Of a stretch of 48,394 nt of DNA, positions 8,275 to 17,040 are shown piece after piece. Within the stretch, counting starts at the first letter, position 1. The number at the start of each line of letters is the position of its first letter. The translations under genes and the position numbers were made by a program. Origin of the DNA: an uncultured Clostridium sp. (lineage in GTDB: Bacteria; Bacillota; Clostridia; TANB77; CAG-508); NCBI GenBank assembly GCA_947651825.1, contig CANTAQ010000010.1, positions 1 to 48,394 of the forward strand, written 5' to 3'. The notes beneath the pieces are model-generated. The model did no database searches. It was not told the origin of the DNA and worked only from the letters and a program-made list of their open reading frames with translations.

Positions 8275-9603
8275 ATGGAAGAAAGCAAAATGATTTTAGA
8301 CGTTAATGAAAAACCAAAAATTGCAAAATGGATTATTTTAGCAATTCAACACGTGTTTGCTATGTTTGGAGCAACAGTATTAGTACCAATACTAGTAAAT
8401 TCAACTGCAGGAGAAACAGTACTAACAATACCAGTTGCATTAGTTGCATCAGGTATAGGAACATTAATTTACATATTATGTACAAAAGGTAAATCACCAG
8501 TTTATTTAGGAAGCTCATTTGCTTTCATAGCTCCACTTGCAGCAGCATATTTAAAAGGTGGAATTTCAGGAGCTATGACAGGAGTTATGGCAGTAGGTTT
8601 AATTTATATAGTAGTTTCTACTATAATACATTTTACAGGTAAAACTTGGTTAGAAAAATTATTACCACCAGTAGTAATTGGACCAATGATTATGGTAATA
8701 GGATTAGGGTTAGCACCAAATGCAGTTTCACAAATGGGATTAGCTGGAGGAGAATTCCAATGGGAAGTTATATTAGTTGCAGTATCAGCATTTCTTATAA
8801 CAGCAATTGTTATGACAATGGCAAAAGGATTCTTAAAAGTAATACCATTCTTAATAGGAATTGCAGGAGGATATATAGTAGCAGTGATAGTTGGATTAGT
8901 TGATTTTGCACCAGTAGTTGAAGCAGCGTGGTTTAATATTCCATCATTTGTAGTGCCATTTGTACATTATACACCAAATTTCAGTGCATTAATTACAATA
9001 GCACCAATAGCATTAGTAACAATGTGTGAACATATTGGAGATCATACATCTTTAAGTAATATTATAGGCAAAGATTTAATAAAAGAACCAGGATTAGATA
9101 GAACATTATTAGGAGACGGTTTAGCAACTTTTGTAGCAGGAGCAATAGGAGGACCTGCAAATACAACTTATGGAGAAAATACATCAGTTGTAGGATTGAC
9201 AAAAGTAGCATCAGTATGGGTTATAGGTTTAGCAGCGATTATAGCGATAGTAATAGGATTTTTAGGAAAATTTACAGCACTAGTTCAAACTATACCAAAT
9301 GCAGTTTTAGGAGGGGTATCATTACTTTTATATGGGTTTATAGCAGTTAATGGATTAAAAGTTTTAATTAAAAATCAAATAAACTTTGATGATCCTAAAA
9401 ATGTGGTAGTAGCTTCATCAATGTTAGTTCTTGGACTAGGTGGAGCAGTAATATCAATAATAAGTGGAGATTTAGCAATTACAATATCAGGAATGAGTTT
9501 AGCAGCAGTAGTAGGTATTTTATTAAATTTAATTTTACCAGCACAAAAATCTGAAACAACAAAAAAATCAAATGGTAAGAAAAAAGAAACAGTAAAAGCA
9601 TAA
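8275..9603 (+). CDS. uraA: Uracil/xanthine permease (NCS2 family)
   Basis: 442 residues, the usual length for proton-coupled nucleobase symporters of the NCS2/NAT family. Many hydrophobic helices alternate across the protein. Recognisable segments are the early GSSFAF loop, CEHIGDHTSLSNI in the substrate-binding half, and the family signature GGPANTTYGENTSVVGLTKV. The tail is Lys-rich and cytosolic. AAAGGGGG lies 10 nt before the ATG. The unit is monocistronic, with terminators on both sides; I found no convincing promoter and no purine-riboswitch core in the 96-nt leader. Uracil is the more likely substrate because udk, a pyrimidine salvage gene, is also in the window, but xanthine cannot be excluded. 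Confidence 0.9.
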   Translation: MEESKMILDVNEKPKIAKWIILAIQHVFAMFGATVLVPILVNSTAGETVLTIPVALVASGIGTLIYILCTKGKSPVYLGSSFAFIAPLAAAYLKGGISGAMTGVMAVGLIYIVVSTIIHFTGKTWLEKLLPPVVIGPMIMVIGLGLAPNAVSQMGLAGGEFQWEVILVAVSAFLITAIVMTMAKGFLKVIPFLIGIAGGYIVAVIVGLVDFAPVVEAAWFNIPSFVVPFVHYTPNFSALITIAPIALVTMCEHIGDHTSLSNIIGKDLIKEPGLDRTLLGDGLATFVAGAIGGPANTTYGENTSVVGLTKVASVWVIGLAAIIAIVIGFLGKFTALVQTIPNAVLGGVSLLLYGFIAVNGLKVLIKNQINFDDPKNVVVASSMLVLGLGGAVISIISGDLAITISGMSLAAVVGILLNLILPAQKSETTKKSNGKKKETVKA

Positions 9604-9617
9604 AAGTGATATATGCT

Positions 9618-9653
9618 GAAGGATTGGTTAAAAACCAATCCTTCTAATTTTTT
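9618..9653 (+). terminator. Intrinsic terminator after uraA
   Basis: Arms GAAGGATTGGTT and a matching ACCAATCCTTC around an A-rich loop, followed by TAATTTTTT. Confidence 0.88.
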
Positions 9654-9664
9654 GTTTGTTGCCA

Positions 9665-9692
9665 TTGACAATATATTTTTTTGATATATAAT
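9665..9692 (+). promoter_or_regulatory. Consensus sigma-A promoter for the phosphate symporter
   Basis: TTGACA at 9665-9670 and TATAAT at 9687-9692, both perfect, with a 16-nt spacer. A leader of about 80 nt precedes the ATG at 9778. Confidence 0.88.
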
Positions 9693-9777
9693 AAAAAGTA
9701 ATTAAGTAAAATAACCACTCATTATAAGTACAAATATACAAAAAAAGATATAATCAAAATTAAAAATGAGGTAGAGT

Positions 9778-11556
9778 ATGAATACTATTATATCTATTAT
9801 AAAATTACTTGGAGGAGTAGCTCTCCTAATATATGGAATGAAAATATTAAGTACTAATTTGAAACAAATATCAGGTGGAAAACTAGAAAAGATTTTAATA
9901 TCTGTTACAGGTAATAAAATTAAAGGTCTGATAACGGGAATATTAATTACAGTAGCAACACAAAGTTCTAGTGCAACAACAGTAATTGTTGTTGGATTAG
10001 TTAATGCTGAAATTTTAAATCTTAAAAATGCTATTCCAATTATAATGGGAGCTAATATTGGGACAACTATAACATCACAAATATTAAGGATTACAAGCTT
10101 AGAAGGAAGTAGTTGGATATCTTTATTTACACCAGCTGTAATAGCACCAATTTTAATAGTTATAGGATTATTATTAATGCAATTTGCAAAAAATAAAAAA
10201 ACAACAACTGTAGGACAAATGGTGATTGGTGTGGGATTATTATTTACTGGTATGCTTACAATGGTAGACATAGCGAGTGGATTCAGTGAATTGCCTATAT
10301 TATCTGAAATTTTATCAAAGTTATCTAACCCTATTTTAGGAGTTTTAGCAGGAGCAATAATAACATTAATTGTACAAAGTTCAGCAGCTACAGTTGGAAT
10401 TTTACAAGCATTATCAATTACAGGAATAATTACATATTCAACTACAATTCCTATAATTTTAGGACAAAATATAGGAACTTGTGGAACTTCAATACTTTCT
10501 AGCATAGGTGGATCAAAAAACGCGAAGAGAACAGCAATGGTGCATTTATATTTTAATTTAATTGGAACAATAATATTTTTGATATTCATATATTCTTTTC
10601 AATTCTTAATAGGATTTTCTTTTTGGGAAGAAGCTGTAGATATGGGAAAAATTGCAAATTTCCATACATTATTTAATATAATATCAACAATAATTCTATT
10701 TCCTTTTATAGGACTAATTGAAAAGTTAACAATGATTACTATAAGAGATAACCAGAGAACATCAGAAGAAGATGAAGCAAATTACCTGTCTGTATTAAAT
10801 ATGCTAGATGAAAGAGTGTCTAAGATACCAAATTTGGCCATTACAAATAGCACAAGTGTTATAGAATCAATGGGAGTATTATCAGAGGAGAATTTTAGAA
10901 ACTCAATGCTTTTATTAAAAGATTTTCAAACGAAGAAGTTAGAAAAAATTCAACAAAGAGAAGATGCAATAGATAAATTGGACGAGGAAGTTGTAGAATT
11001 TTTAGTAAAACTTGGAAGTTTAGATGTTTCAAAGCAAGAGAGTGTAACTATTACAGCGTTAATGAAGATAGAAACAGAATTTGAAAAAATAGGAGATTAT
11101 GCATATAAATTTTCTAAGAAAGTTGAAGATATGCATGAAAAAAATATTAAATTTTCTGAAATTGCTTATAATGACTTTGAAAGAATATATAATGTAACAG
11201 AAGATGCTATTTTAACTACCATAAAAGTGTTTAAAAGGAAAAATATAAATGATGTTATAGAAATTGAAGCTTTGAAAGAATTTGCAGAAATGCAGATTGA
11301 AAATAATAGAAATTCACACATTCAAAGACTTAAAGATGGAAAATGTAATGTAGAGAGTGGAATTGCTTTCTTAGAATTATTAACAATATGTGAGAAAGTA
11401 ATAGACCATTGCTTGAATATTTCAATAGCAACAACGAATTACATGACTAATGAAAATTTTGTAACAAGGCAGGAATTTAGAAAGAAAGTATATAAAACAA
11501 AAGCAGAAATTCTGAAAAATAAATTAAATCAATGTAATCATAAATATGCAAAATAA
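9778..11556 (+). CDS. Na+/phosphate cotransporter with PhoU-like C-terminus
   Basis: 592 residues. The N-terminal membrane half (about 1-320) holds the inverted-repeat signature of the NptA/SLC34 family twice: QSSSATT at 62-68 and QSSAAT near residue 200. The C-terminal half (about 340-585) is helical, soluble and PhoU-like, the usual fusion in bacterial Na/Pi symporters. The product should import phosphate with sodium, with the PhoU-like part acting as a cytosolic regulator. AGGT lies just before the ATG. It has its own perfect promoter; the deacetylase gene follows after 33 nt without a terminator, so the two may be co-transcribed. Confidence 0.9.
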   Translation: MNTIISIIKLLGGVALLIYGMKILSTNLKQISGGKLEKILISVTGNKIKGLITGILITVATQSSSATTVIVVGLVNAEILNLKNAIPIIMGANIGTTITSQILRITSLEGSSWISLFTPAVIAPILIVIGLLLMQFAKNKKTTTVGQMVIGVGLLFTGMLTMVDIASGFSELPILSEILSKLSNPILGVLAGAIITLIVQSSAATVGILQALSITGIITYSTTIPIILGQNIGTCGTSILSSIGGSKNAKRTAMVHLYFNLIGTIIFLIFIYSFQFLIGFSFWEEAVDMGKIANFHTLFNIISTIILFPFIGLIEKLTMITIRDNQRTSEEDEANYLSVLNMLDERVSKIPNLAITNSTSVIESMGVLSEENFRNSMLLLKDFQTKKLEKIQQREDAIDKLDEEVVEFLVKLGSLDVSKQESVTITALMKIETEFEKIGDYAYKFSKKVEDMHEKNIKFSEIAYNDFERIYNVTEDAILTTIKVFKRKNINDVIEIEALKEFAEMQIENNRNSHIQRLKDGKCNVESGIAFLELLTICEKVIDHCLNISIATTNYMTNENFVTRQEFRKKVYKTKAEILKNKLNQCNHKYAK

Positions 11557-11589
11557 ATTCAGACATATTAAAATCAGAGGTGAAAGATA

Positions 11590-12417
11590 ATGTTAAACAA
11601 AAAGAAAGTTGTAATTACAACCATTATAATTATAGCAATTATTGCAATAATTATAGTACCTGTTATAAGAAAGCGTAAAGATAAAATGGAAAATAAGGCA
11701 AGTGTAAGTGAAGTAGAGAACAATAATAATGGTGTAAGTGAACCAACTAATCCTGATATAGAATATAATAATGAAATACCAATTATGTGTTATCATGGAG
11801 TTTTAGATGATGCATGGGGAGATGAAAGCATTTTTGTTAAAGTGGATGAATTTGAAAGGCAAATGAAATACTTAAGTGAAAATGGATATACTACATTATT
11901 TATAAGTGAAATAGAAGATGCAAACAAATATGAAAAGCCAATTATTATTACATTTGATGATGGTTATAGAGATGTATATACATATGCATTTCCAATTTTG
12001 AAAAAATATAATATAAAAGCGGATTTATATATAATTAGTGGATATTTAGGAGGAGAAAAATATTTAACAACAGATATGGTAAAAGAACTTGCACAGTCTT
12101 CACTAATTGAGTTTGGATCACATACTATTACTCATAGCATATTAACAAAAGTATCAGATGAAGAATTAGAAAGACAGTTAAGTGAAAGTAAAAAAATGAT
12201 AGAAGAAATTACTGGTAAAAAAGTAGAATCAATGGCATATCCAACAGGTGCTTATAATAGCAAAGTAATGGAAGCTGTAAAAAAATACTACAAATGTGCA
12301 ATAAGTATAGAGGAAGGTAAAGAAAATCCAAAAGCAATAAATACTTATGAACTAAAAAGATTATATATGGACAGAGATTATGGAATAGAAAAATTTAAAG
12401 AAATGATAGAAAATTAA
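11590..12417 (+). CDS. Membrane-anchored polysaccharide deacetylase (NodB fold)
   Basis: 275 residues. One N-terminal helix (about 8-26) is followed by a basic stop-transfer stretch and an Asn-rich linker, so the enzyme faces outward. The NodB domain spans about 60-265. Motif 1 is TFDDGY (121-126), with catalytic base D123 and metal ligand D124. Motif 2 is SHTITH, with metal ligands H178 and H182. YPTGAY matches motif 3. CYHG near residue 67-70 is typical of the PgdA/IcaB/PdaA group. It removes acetyl groups from peptidoglycan or another N-acetylglucosamine polymer; the substrate is not settled by sequence. A GAGGTGAAA ribosome site precedes the ATG. Confidence 0.88.
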   Translation: MLNKKKVVITTIIIIAIIAIIIVPVIRKRKDKMENKASVSEVENNNNGVSEPTNPDIEYNNEIPIMCYHGVLDDAWGDESIFVKVDEFERQMKYLSENGYTTLFISEIEDANKYEKPIIITFDDGYRDVYTYAFPILKKYNIKADLYIISGYLGGEKYLTTDMVKELAQSSLIEFGSHTITHSILTKVSDEELERQLSESKKMIEEITGKKVESMAYPTGAYNSKVMEAVKKYYKCAISIEEGKENPKAINTYELKRLYMDRDYGIEKFKEMIEN

Positions 12418-12423
12418 GTTTTG

Positions 12424-12451
12424 ACAAGGTATAATTAATACCTTGTTTTTT
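12424..12451 (+). terminator. Intrinsic terminator after deacetylase
   Basis: Arms ACAAGGTAT and ATACCTTGT around AATTA, followed by TTTTTT. The left arm contains TTGACA/TATAAT-like text, but it is spaced too closely to be a promoter. Confidence 0.85.
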
Positions 12452-12509
12452 ATGTCGAAAAATGGTATTATTAGTTAAAATAAATTTAATGGATAGAATG
12501 GAGAACAAT

Positions 12510-13373
12510 ATGAAAATAGGTTTAGCCTTAGCAGGTGGAGGACTACAAGGAATTGCACATATTGGAGTATTAAAAGCGTTAGAAGAGTTAGATATTAAAA
12601 TAGATTATATATCAGGTACAAGTTCAGGAAGTATATTTGCAGTATTATATGCTTTAGGATTTAGAACAGAAGAAATAGAACAACTTTCAAATATATATTA
12701 TAAAAAAATAAGTAATATAGAAAAGAATAAGATAGTTAAAATTATAAAAGATTATATTTTTACAAAACAAATAAAAACAGAGGGGCTAATTGATGGACAG
12801 AAAGTGGAGGACATTATAAATGAAGTTGCTTTAAAAAAAGGAGTAACAAATATTAATGAAATTGAAATGCCAATTGCTATTCCAACAATTGATACTATAA
12901 CTACAGATGAATGTGTTTTTGTTTCTAAAAAAATAGAAAAAACAACTGATATAACTTATATTGAAGATGCAAATATAGGAACAGCAGTGCGAGCAAGTAT
13001 GGCATTCCCAGGAATTTTCAATACATGCAATTTCAGAGAATTTAATTTTATAGATGGAGGAACAAAAGATAATTTACCAATAAAACCATTAATAGATATG
13101 GGGGCAAATTATACAATAGGTGTTAGTTTCGATATAAGTCATTATGAGGTAACCAATAATTTGTTTAATGTTATTTTAAGAGCTGTAGATATATTTTCAC
13201 AGAAAGATGTTGTGAATGCTCAGAAAATTGCAGATATTGCTTTCGAAATAGATACAAATGGAGTTAGTTTGCTAAATATAGAAGATATGAAGGCATGTAT
13301 AGAAGCGGGATATAATGCTATCATGTCTAAAAAGGAAAAGTTACTAGAAGATATAAAAATAGAAGAAACATAA
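12510..13373 (+). CDS. Patatin-like phospholipase (RssA type)
   Basis: 287 residues from the ATG at 12510, chosen because GGAG sits 6 nt before it and the family starts just before the glycine-rich loop. The upstream ATG at 12462 has no ribosome site. The oxyanion-hole motif [11 protein letters not shown] is at 9-19, the nucleophile motif GTSSG at 36-40 (S38), and the DGG motif with the catalytic Asp is in [11 protein letters not shown]. This is the Ser-Asp dyad of bacterial patatins, which hydrolyse acyl esters of phospholipids. There is no signal peptide, so it is cytosolic. It follows a terminator, and no promoter was recognised in the short gap. Confidence 0.9.
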   Translation: MKIGLALAGGGLQGIAHIGVLKALEELDIKIDYISGTSSGSIFAVLYALGFRTEEIEQLSNIYYKKISNIEKNKIVKIIKDYIFTKQIKTEGLIDGQKVEDIINEVALKKGVTNINEIEMPIAIPTIDTITTDECVFVSKKIEKTTDITYIEDANIGTAVRASMAFPGIFNTCNFREFNFIDGGTKDNLPIKPLIDMGANYTIGVSFDISHYEVTNNLFNVILRAVDIFSQKDVVNAQKIADIAFEIDTNGVSLLNIEDMKACIEAGYNAIMSKKEKLLEDIKIEET

Positions 13374-13378
13374 TTAAG

Positions 13379-13407
13379 TTGACAGAAATAAGGAGTTATA
13401 TTAAAAT
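13379..13407 (+). promoter_or_regulatory. Sigma-A promoter for the coiled-coil membrane protein gene
   Basis: TTGACA at 13379-13384, 17-nt spacer, TAAAAT at 13402-13407. It starts 6 nt after the patatin stop codon. Confidence 0.75.
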
Positions 13408-13457
13408 ATAGTTGAGCCAAATAAGAAGCAGAATAATAAAATGGAAGGATGTTAAAT

Positions 13458-14576
13458 ATGGAGAATAATAAGAAAAATAATTATAACAAAAACTATGATA
13501 AACAAAATTTTAACAATAAACAGCAAGAAAAAGATATGTCAAAACAAATGCAAGAAATTGATAAGAAATTAAAGCAAAAACAAGATGAAATAAATAAAGA
13601 TTTAGATAGAAAACAAGAGGAATTTAACATAAAGATAGAACAATCAAGGATTGAAATAATTAAAAATTTGAATGATGATATAGATGATAAAATTAAAACA
13701 AGTATTAGTAAAATATTACACGAAGAAGAAAAGAAAATTGTAGGTAATAAAAATAGAAAAATAATTACGAGAGATTTTATAATTATTTTATTACTTGCTT
13801 TAATTGGATTTTTGACATATTGCCTTTACGATTTAAATTTCTATAATATAAAAACAATTGTTGAAAATAAGGAGAAAATAGATAATGTAATTGCTAGTAA
13901 TGATTTAGAAAAATTAAATAACGTTATCGAAGAAGAACATAACAATAATGAAGAAAAGAAAGATGAACAAAAGCAAGAAGTAAAATCAAGTAAATATTAT
14001 ATAGATAATTATTCTTACCTAGTAGATAATATTCAAATAACTGGAGCAAATGAATTATATCTTTATAAAAAGCCAATTAATAAGGAAGAAATCTCAAACA
14101 ACATAAAACTACAAATTGCTTATAAAAATATGGACAATACTAATAAAAAAATAAAAGATGGAATGATTAGTTTTAAAGCAGAAGATTTATTAAAGTCTTG
14201 TAAAGAAATATTGGGTAATGAGATAACATTAAATAATGAGATATTTGGATATAATAACAATAAATTTTTATATCATGATGATACATATTTAGGACTTCTA
14301 GTAGATGGTGACAAAATAGATTCTAATGTAGTATACAAAATAGAAAATGTTTATGAAAAAGATAGTAAATTAACATTTGAAGTTATAGCAGCAAAAAGAC
14401 AAGAAGGGAAACTTGTTAACATTTTAACGGAACAACCTGTAGTAGAAGAATATAAAGGAGAGGATATATTAACATATAAAAATAATTTATCAAAATATAA
14501 GTTTGTGTATTCTAAAGAAAAAGATAATTACTATTTTGAAAGAGTAGAAATAGATGAGACTAGAGTAGAAATATAA
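13458..14576 (+). CDS. Unknown single-pass membrane protein with N-terminal coiled coil
   Basis: 372 residues from the ATG at 13458. GGAAGG lies 9 nt before it, whereas the ATG at 13449 abuts the same site and is unusable. Residues 1-25 are Asn/Lys-rich and 25-95 are a charged coiled coil (repeated KQ/DE pattern). One membrane helix (about 107-124) is followed by an acidic/Lys linker and a C-terminal domain (about 180-372) of mixed alpha/beta character. The C-terminal half should lie outside the cell if the coiled coil is cytosolic. No family is recognised. The next gene, 33 nt on, also encodes a small coiled-coil protein, and the two probably share a transcript. Confidence 0.7.
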   Translation: MENNKKNNYNKNYDKQNFNNKQQEKDMSKQMQEIDKKLKQKQDEINKDLDRKQEEFNIKIEQSRIEIIKNLNDDIDDKIKTSISKILHEEEKKIVGNKNRKIITRDFIIILLLALIGFLTYCLYDLNFYNIKTIVENKEKIDNVIASNDLEKLNNVIEEEHNNNEEKKDEQKQEVKSSKYYIDNYSYLVDNIQITGANELYLYKKPINKEEISNNIKLQIAYKNMDNTNKKIKDGMISFKAEDLLKSCKEILGNEITLNNEIFGYNNNKFLYHDDTYLGLLVDGDKIDSNVVYKIENVYEKDSKLTFEVIAAKRQEGKLVNILTEQPVVEEYKGEDILTYKNNLSKYKFVYSKEKDNYYFERVEIDETRVEI

Positions 14577-14609
14577 GTGTGTAATTAAAAATAAATGAGG
14601 AGAATGTTT

Positions 14610-14894
14610 ATGAATGATGTAGATAATAAAAAAGCAGCAGATATTGCTATACAACATTTACAGAGATTAATGCAATTCCACAAAGAAACAATTGAAAGAT
14701 GGCAAAATAGTGAATATTGTGATAACGATATAGCAAAAGATATTATAGAAGGAAGTGAAAAGTCTATAAAAGAAATAGAAGAAGAAATAGCAGCTTTGGA
14801 ACAATATAAAGCAACAGGAGTTTTCGTTTCAAGACAGGCAAGAGAAATGATGAGTAGATATAGAACTAAGATAAATAAAGAAGATGAACGGTAG
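14610..14894 (+). CDS. Small helical protein of unknown function (94 residues)
   Basis: 94 residues from the ATG at 14610. GAGGAG lies 7 nt upstream; the ATGs at 14595 and 14604 overlap or abut that site. The sequence is almost all helix, with a heptad-like stretch (about 45-70, rich in Glu/Lys/Ile), and ends in a basic segment. It is cytosolic, without signal or membrane segment. The last sense codon is CGG, directly before TAG, one of only three in-frame CGG codons I found in the window. No family recognised. It is probably co-transcribed with the gene before it. Confidence 0.65.
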   Translation: MNDVDNKKAADIAIQHLQRLMQFHKETIERWQNSEYCDNDIAKDIIEGSEKSIKEIEEEIAALEQYKATGVFVSRQAREMMSRYRTKINKEDER

Positions 14895-14969
14895 ATGATA
14901 AAGTATATAAAGAAACAAGTGAAATGGGAAAAGATGAAGAAGGACGATAAAATCTATAAAAGAAAAAAG

Positions 14970-14995
14970 ACAAGGGAAGAAAACCTTGTTTTTTT
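14970..14995 (+). terminator. Terminator before uvrB
   Basis: Six-bp stem ACAAGG/CCTTGT with an A/G-rich loop of eight bases, followed by seven Ts. The stem is short but the T tract is good. The 172-nt gap here holds nothing else I can support. Confidence 0.65.
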
Positions 14996-15066
14996 ATGTA
15001 AAAGATGATAAAATATTATAACGAAATAATGTTTGATTTTAGTTATTGAGATTGGAGAATATACTT

Positions 15067-17019
15067 ATGTTTAAATTACATTCAGAATATAAGCCAACTG
15101 GTGACCAACCACAGGCAATAGATAAAATCGTTAAAGGAATAGAAGAAGGTAAGAAATTTCAGACTTTACTTGGAGTTACAGGTTCTGGAAAAACTTTCAC
15201 AATGGCAAATGTTATTGCTAGAATTAATAAACCAACATTAGTTTTAGCACATAATAAGACATTAGCAGGACAACTTTATTCCGAATTCAAAGAACTTTTT
15301 CCAGAAAATAGTGTTGAATACTTTGTTAGCTACTATGATTATTATCAACCCGAAAGTTATATACCATCTTCAGATACATATATAGAAAAAGATTCTTCTG
15401 TAAATGATGAAATAGATAAATTAAGACATTCTGCAACTTTAGCTTTATTTGAGAGAAAAGATGTTATAATAGTTGCATCTGTCTCATGTATTTATGGATT
15501 AGGTGACCCTGAAGATTATCAAGAATTAATGATGTCTTTGCGTGCTGGAATGGAAAAGTCTAGAAATGATGTCATGAAGAAATTAGTAGAAATGCAGTAT
15601 TCCAGAAATGAAATTGATTTTAAAAGAGGAACATTTAGAGCTAAAGGAGATACTTTAGAGATATACCCTTCAAATACAGGAGAAAGTGCTATAAGAGTAG
15701 AATTCTGGGGAGATGAAATAGAAAAAATTACAGAAATAAATCCTTTAAATGGAAAACCTATTGGAATTAGAAAACATGCTCTTATCGGACCAAACTCTCA
15801 TTATGCAACTTCTGAGAATAAATTAAAATCTGCAATTTCCACTATTGAAGCGGAATTAGAGGAAAGAGTAAAATATTTTAAAGACAATAATAAATTAATA
15901 GAAGCGCAGAGAATAGAAGAAAGAACAAACTTTGATATTGAGATGTTGATTGAAACAGGATTTTGCCAAGGTATAGAAAATTATTCAAGGCATATAAGTG
16001 GAAGAAAACCAGGTTCAGCACCATATACATTATTTGATTATTTCCCAGATGATTTTATACTGATGATTGATGAATCACATGCGACAATTCCACAAGTAAG
16101 AGCGATGTATAATGGAGATAAGGCTAGAAAAGATTCATTAGTAAATTATGGATTTAGGCTTCCATCAGCTTATGACAACAGACCATTAAAGTTTCCAGAA
16201 TTCGAAGAAAAGATAAATCAATGCCTATTTGTTAGTGCAACACCAGCAGACTATGAAAATGAACATACAGAGCAAATTATAGAACAGATAATCAGACCTA
16301 CAGGACTATTAGACCCTAAAATAGTAGTAAAACCAGCATTAAATCAAATTGATGATTTAATTAATGAAATAAGAATTAGAACAGAGAGAAACGAGAAAGT
16401 TTTAGTAACAACTTTAACTAAAAAAATGGCGGAAGATTTAACAGACTATTTAAAAAATATTGATATAAAAGTAAATTACATGCATTCAGATATAAAAGCC
16501 TTAGAAAGAATGGAAATAATAAGAAATCTAAGATTAGGAGAATTTGATGTACTAGTTGGGATAAATCTTTTAAGAGAGGGACTAGATATACCAGAAGTTT
16601 CACTGGTTGCAATATTAGATGCAGATAAAGAGGGATTTTTACGTTCAGAAAGGTCACTAATACAAACAATAGGAAGGGCTGCAAGAAATTCAAATGGAAT
16701 GGTGATAATGTATGCAGATGAACTAACTGAAAGTATGGAAAAGGCGATAAATGAGACAAACAGAAGAAGAAAAATACAAATGGGGTACAATAAAAAACAT
16801 AACATAACACCACAAACAATTATAAAAGGAATAAGAGATACAATAAAGGCAACTATAGTAGAAGATATAAGTACAGAATATAAAATTACTGAAGATGAGA
16901 GTGTTGAGACAATAATAAATAAACTAACAGATGAAATGCTAGAACATGCTGGCAAAATGGAATTTGAAAAAGCAGCAGAGCTTAGAGATAAAATAAAAGA
17001 ACTATCAAAACTTGTCTAA
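15067..17019 (+). CDS. uvrB: Excinuclease ABC subunit B
   Basis: 650 residues, near the family norm. The start is the ATG at 15067, with GGAG 9 nt upstream and the typical [18 protein letters not shown] beginning; a TTG at 15046 in frame is rejected. Walker A is GVTGSGKT (36-43, K42). The damage-probing beta hairpin contains [21 protein letters not shown] is the Walker B box, and [12 protein letters not shown] is helicase motif VI. The UVR domain lies at the C-terminus ([20 protein letters not shown]) and binds UvrC/UvrA. UvrB loads on damaged DNA with UvrA in nucleotide excision repair. uvrA and uvrC are not in the window. fbp follows after 21 nt and is probably in the same transcript. Confidence 0.97.
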   Translation: MFKLHSEYKPTGDQPQAIDKIVKGIEEGKKFQTLLGVTGSGKTFTMANVIARINKPTLVLAHNKTLAGQLYSEFKELFPENSVEYFVSYYDYYQPESYIPSSDTYIEKDSSVNDEIDKLRHSATLALFERKDVIIVASVSCIYGLGDPEDYQELMMSLRAGMEKSRNDVMKKLVEMQYSRNEIDFKRGTFRAKGDTLEIYPSNTGESAIRVEFWGDEIEKITEINPLNGKPIGIRKHALIGPNSHYATSENKLKSAISTIEAELEERVKYFKDNNKLIEAQRIEERTNFDIEMLIETGFCQGIENYSRHISGRKPGSAPYTLFDYFPDDFILMIDESHATIPQVRAMYNGDKARKDSLVNYGFRLPSAYDNRPLKFPEFEEKINQCLFVSATPADYENEHTEQIIEQIIRPTGLLDPKIVVKPALNQIDDLINEIRIRTERNEKVLVTTLTKKMAEDLTDYLKNIDIKVNYMHSDIKALERMEIIRNLRLGEFDVLVGINLLREGLDIPEVSLVAILDADKEGFLRSERSLIQTIGRAARNSNGMVIMYADELTESMEKAINETNRRRKIQMGYNKKHNITPQTIIKGIRDTIKATIVEDISTEYKITEDESVETIINKLTDEMLEHAGKMEFEKAAELRDKIKELSKLV

Positions 17020-17040
17020 GTAATAATTGGAGGTATTTAT

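Noticed and set aside
8646..8903. Alternative plus-frame ORF inside uraA
   Set aside because: Overlaps a well-supported permease in another frame and has no family features.
9702..10589. Long open frame on the minus strand inside the phosphate symporter gene (295 codons)
   Set aside because: It is the complement of a convincing transporter gene; its amino-acid mix is a shadow of A-rich plus-strand codons and it has no ribosome site.
12421..12440. TTGACA near TATAAT resembling a promoter
   Set aside because: The boxes are only a few bases apart and both lie in the stem of a terminator.
14896..15007. Possible 36-codon ORF after the 94-residue gene
   Set aside because: No ribosome site, Lys-rich low-complexity product, and it runs through the terminator hairpin.
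15046..15066. TTG upstream start for uvrB
   Set aside because: The ATG at 15067 has GGAG at normal spacing and matches the family N-terminus.
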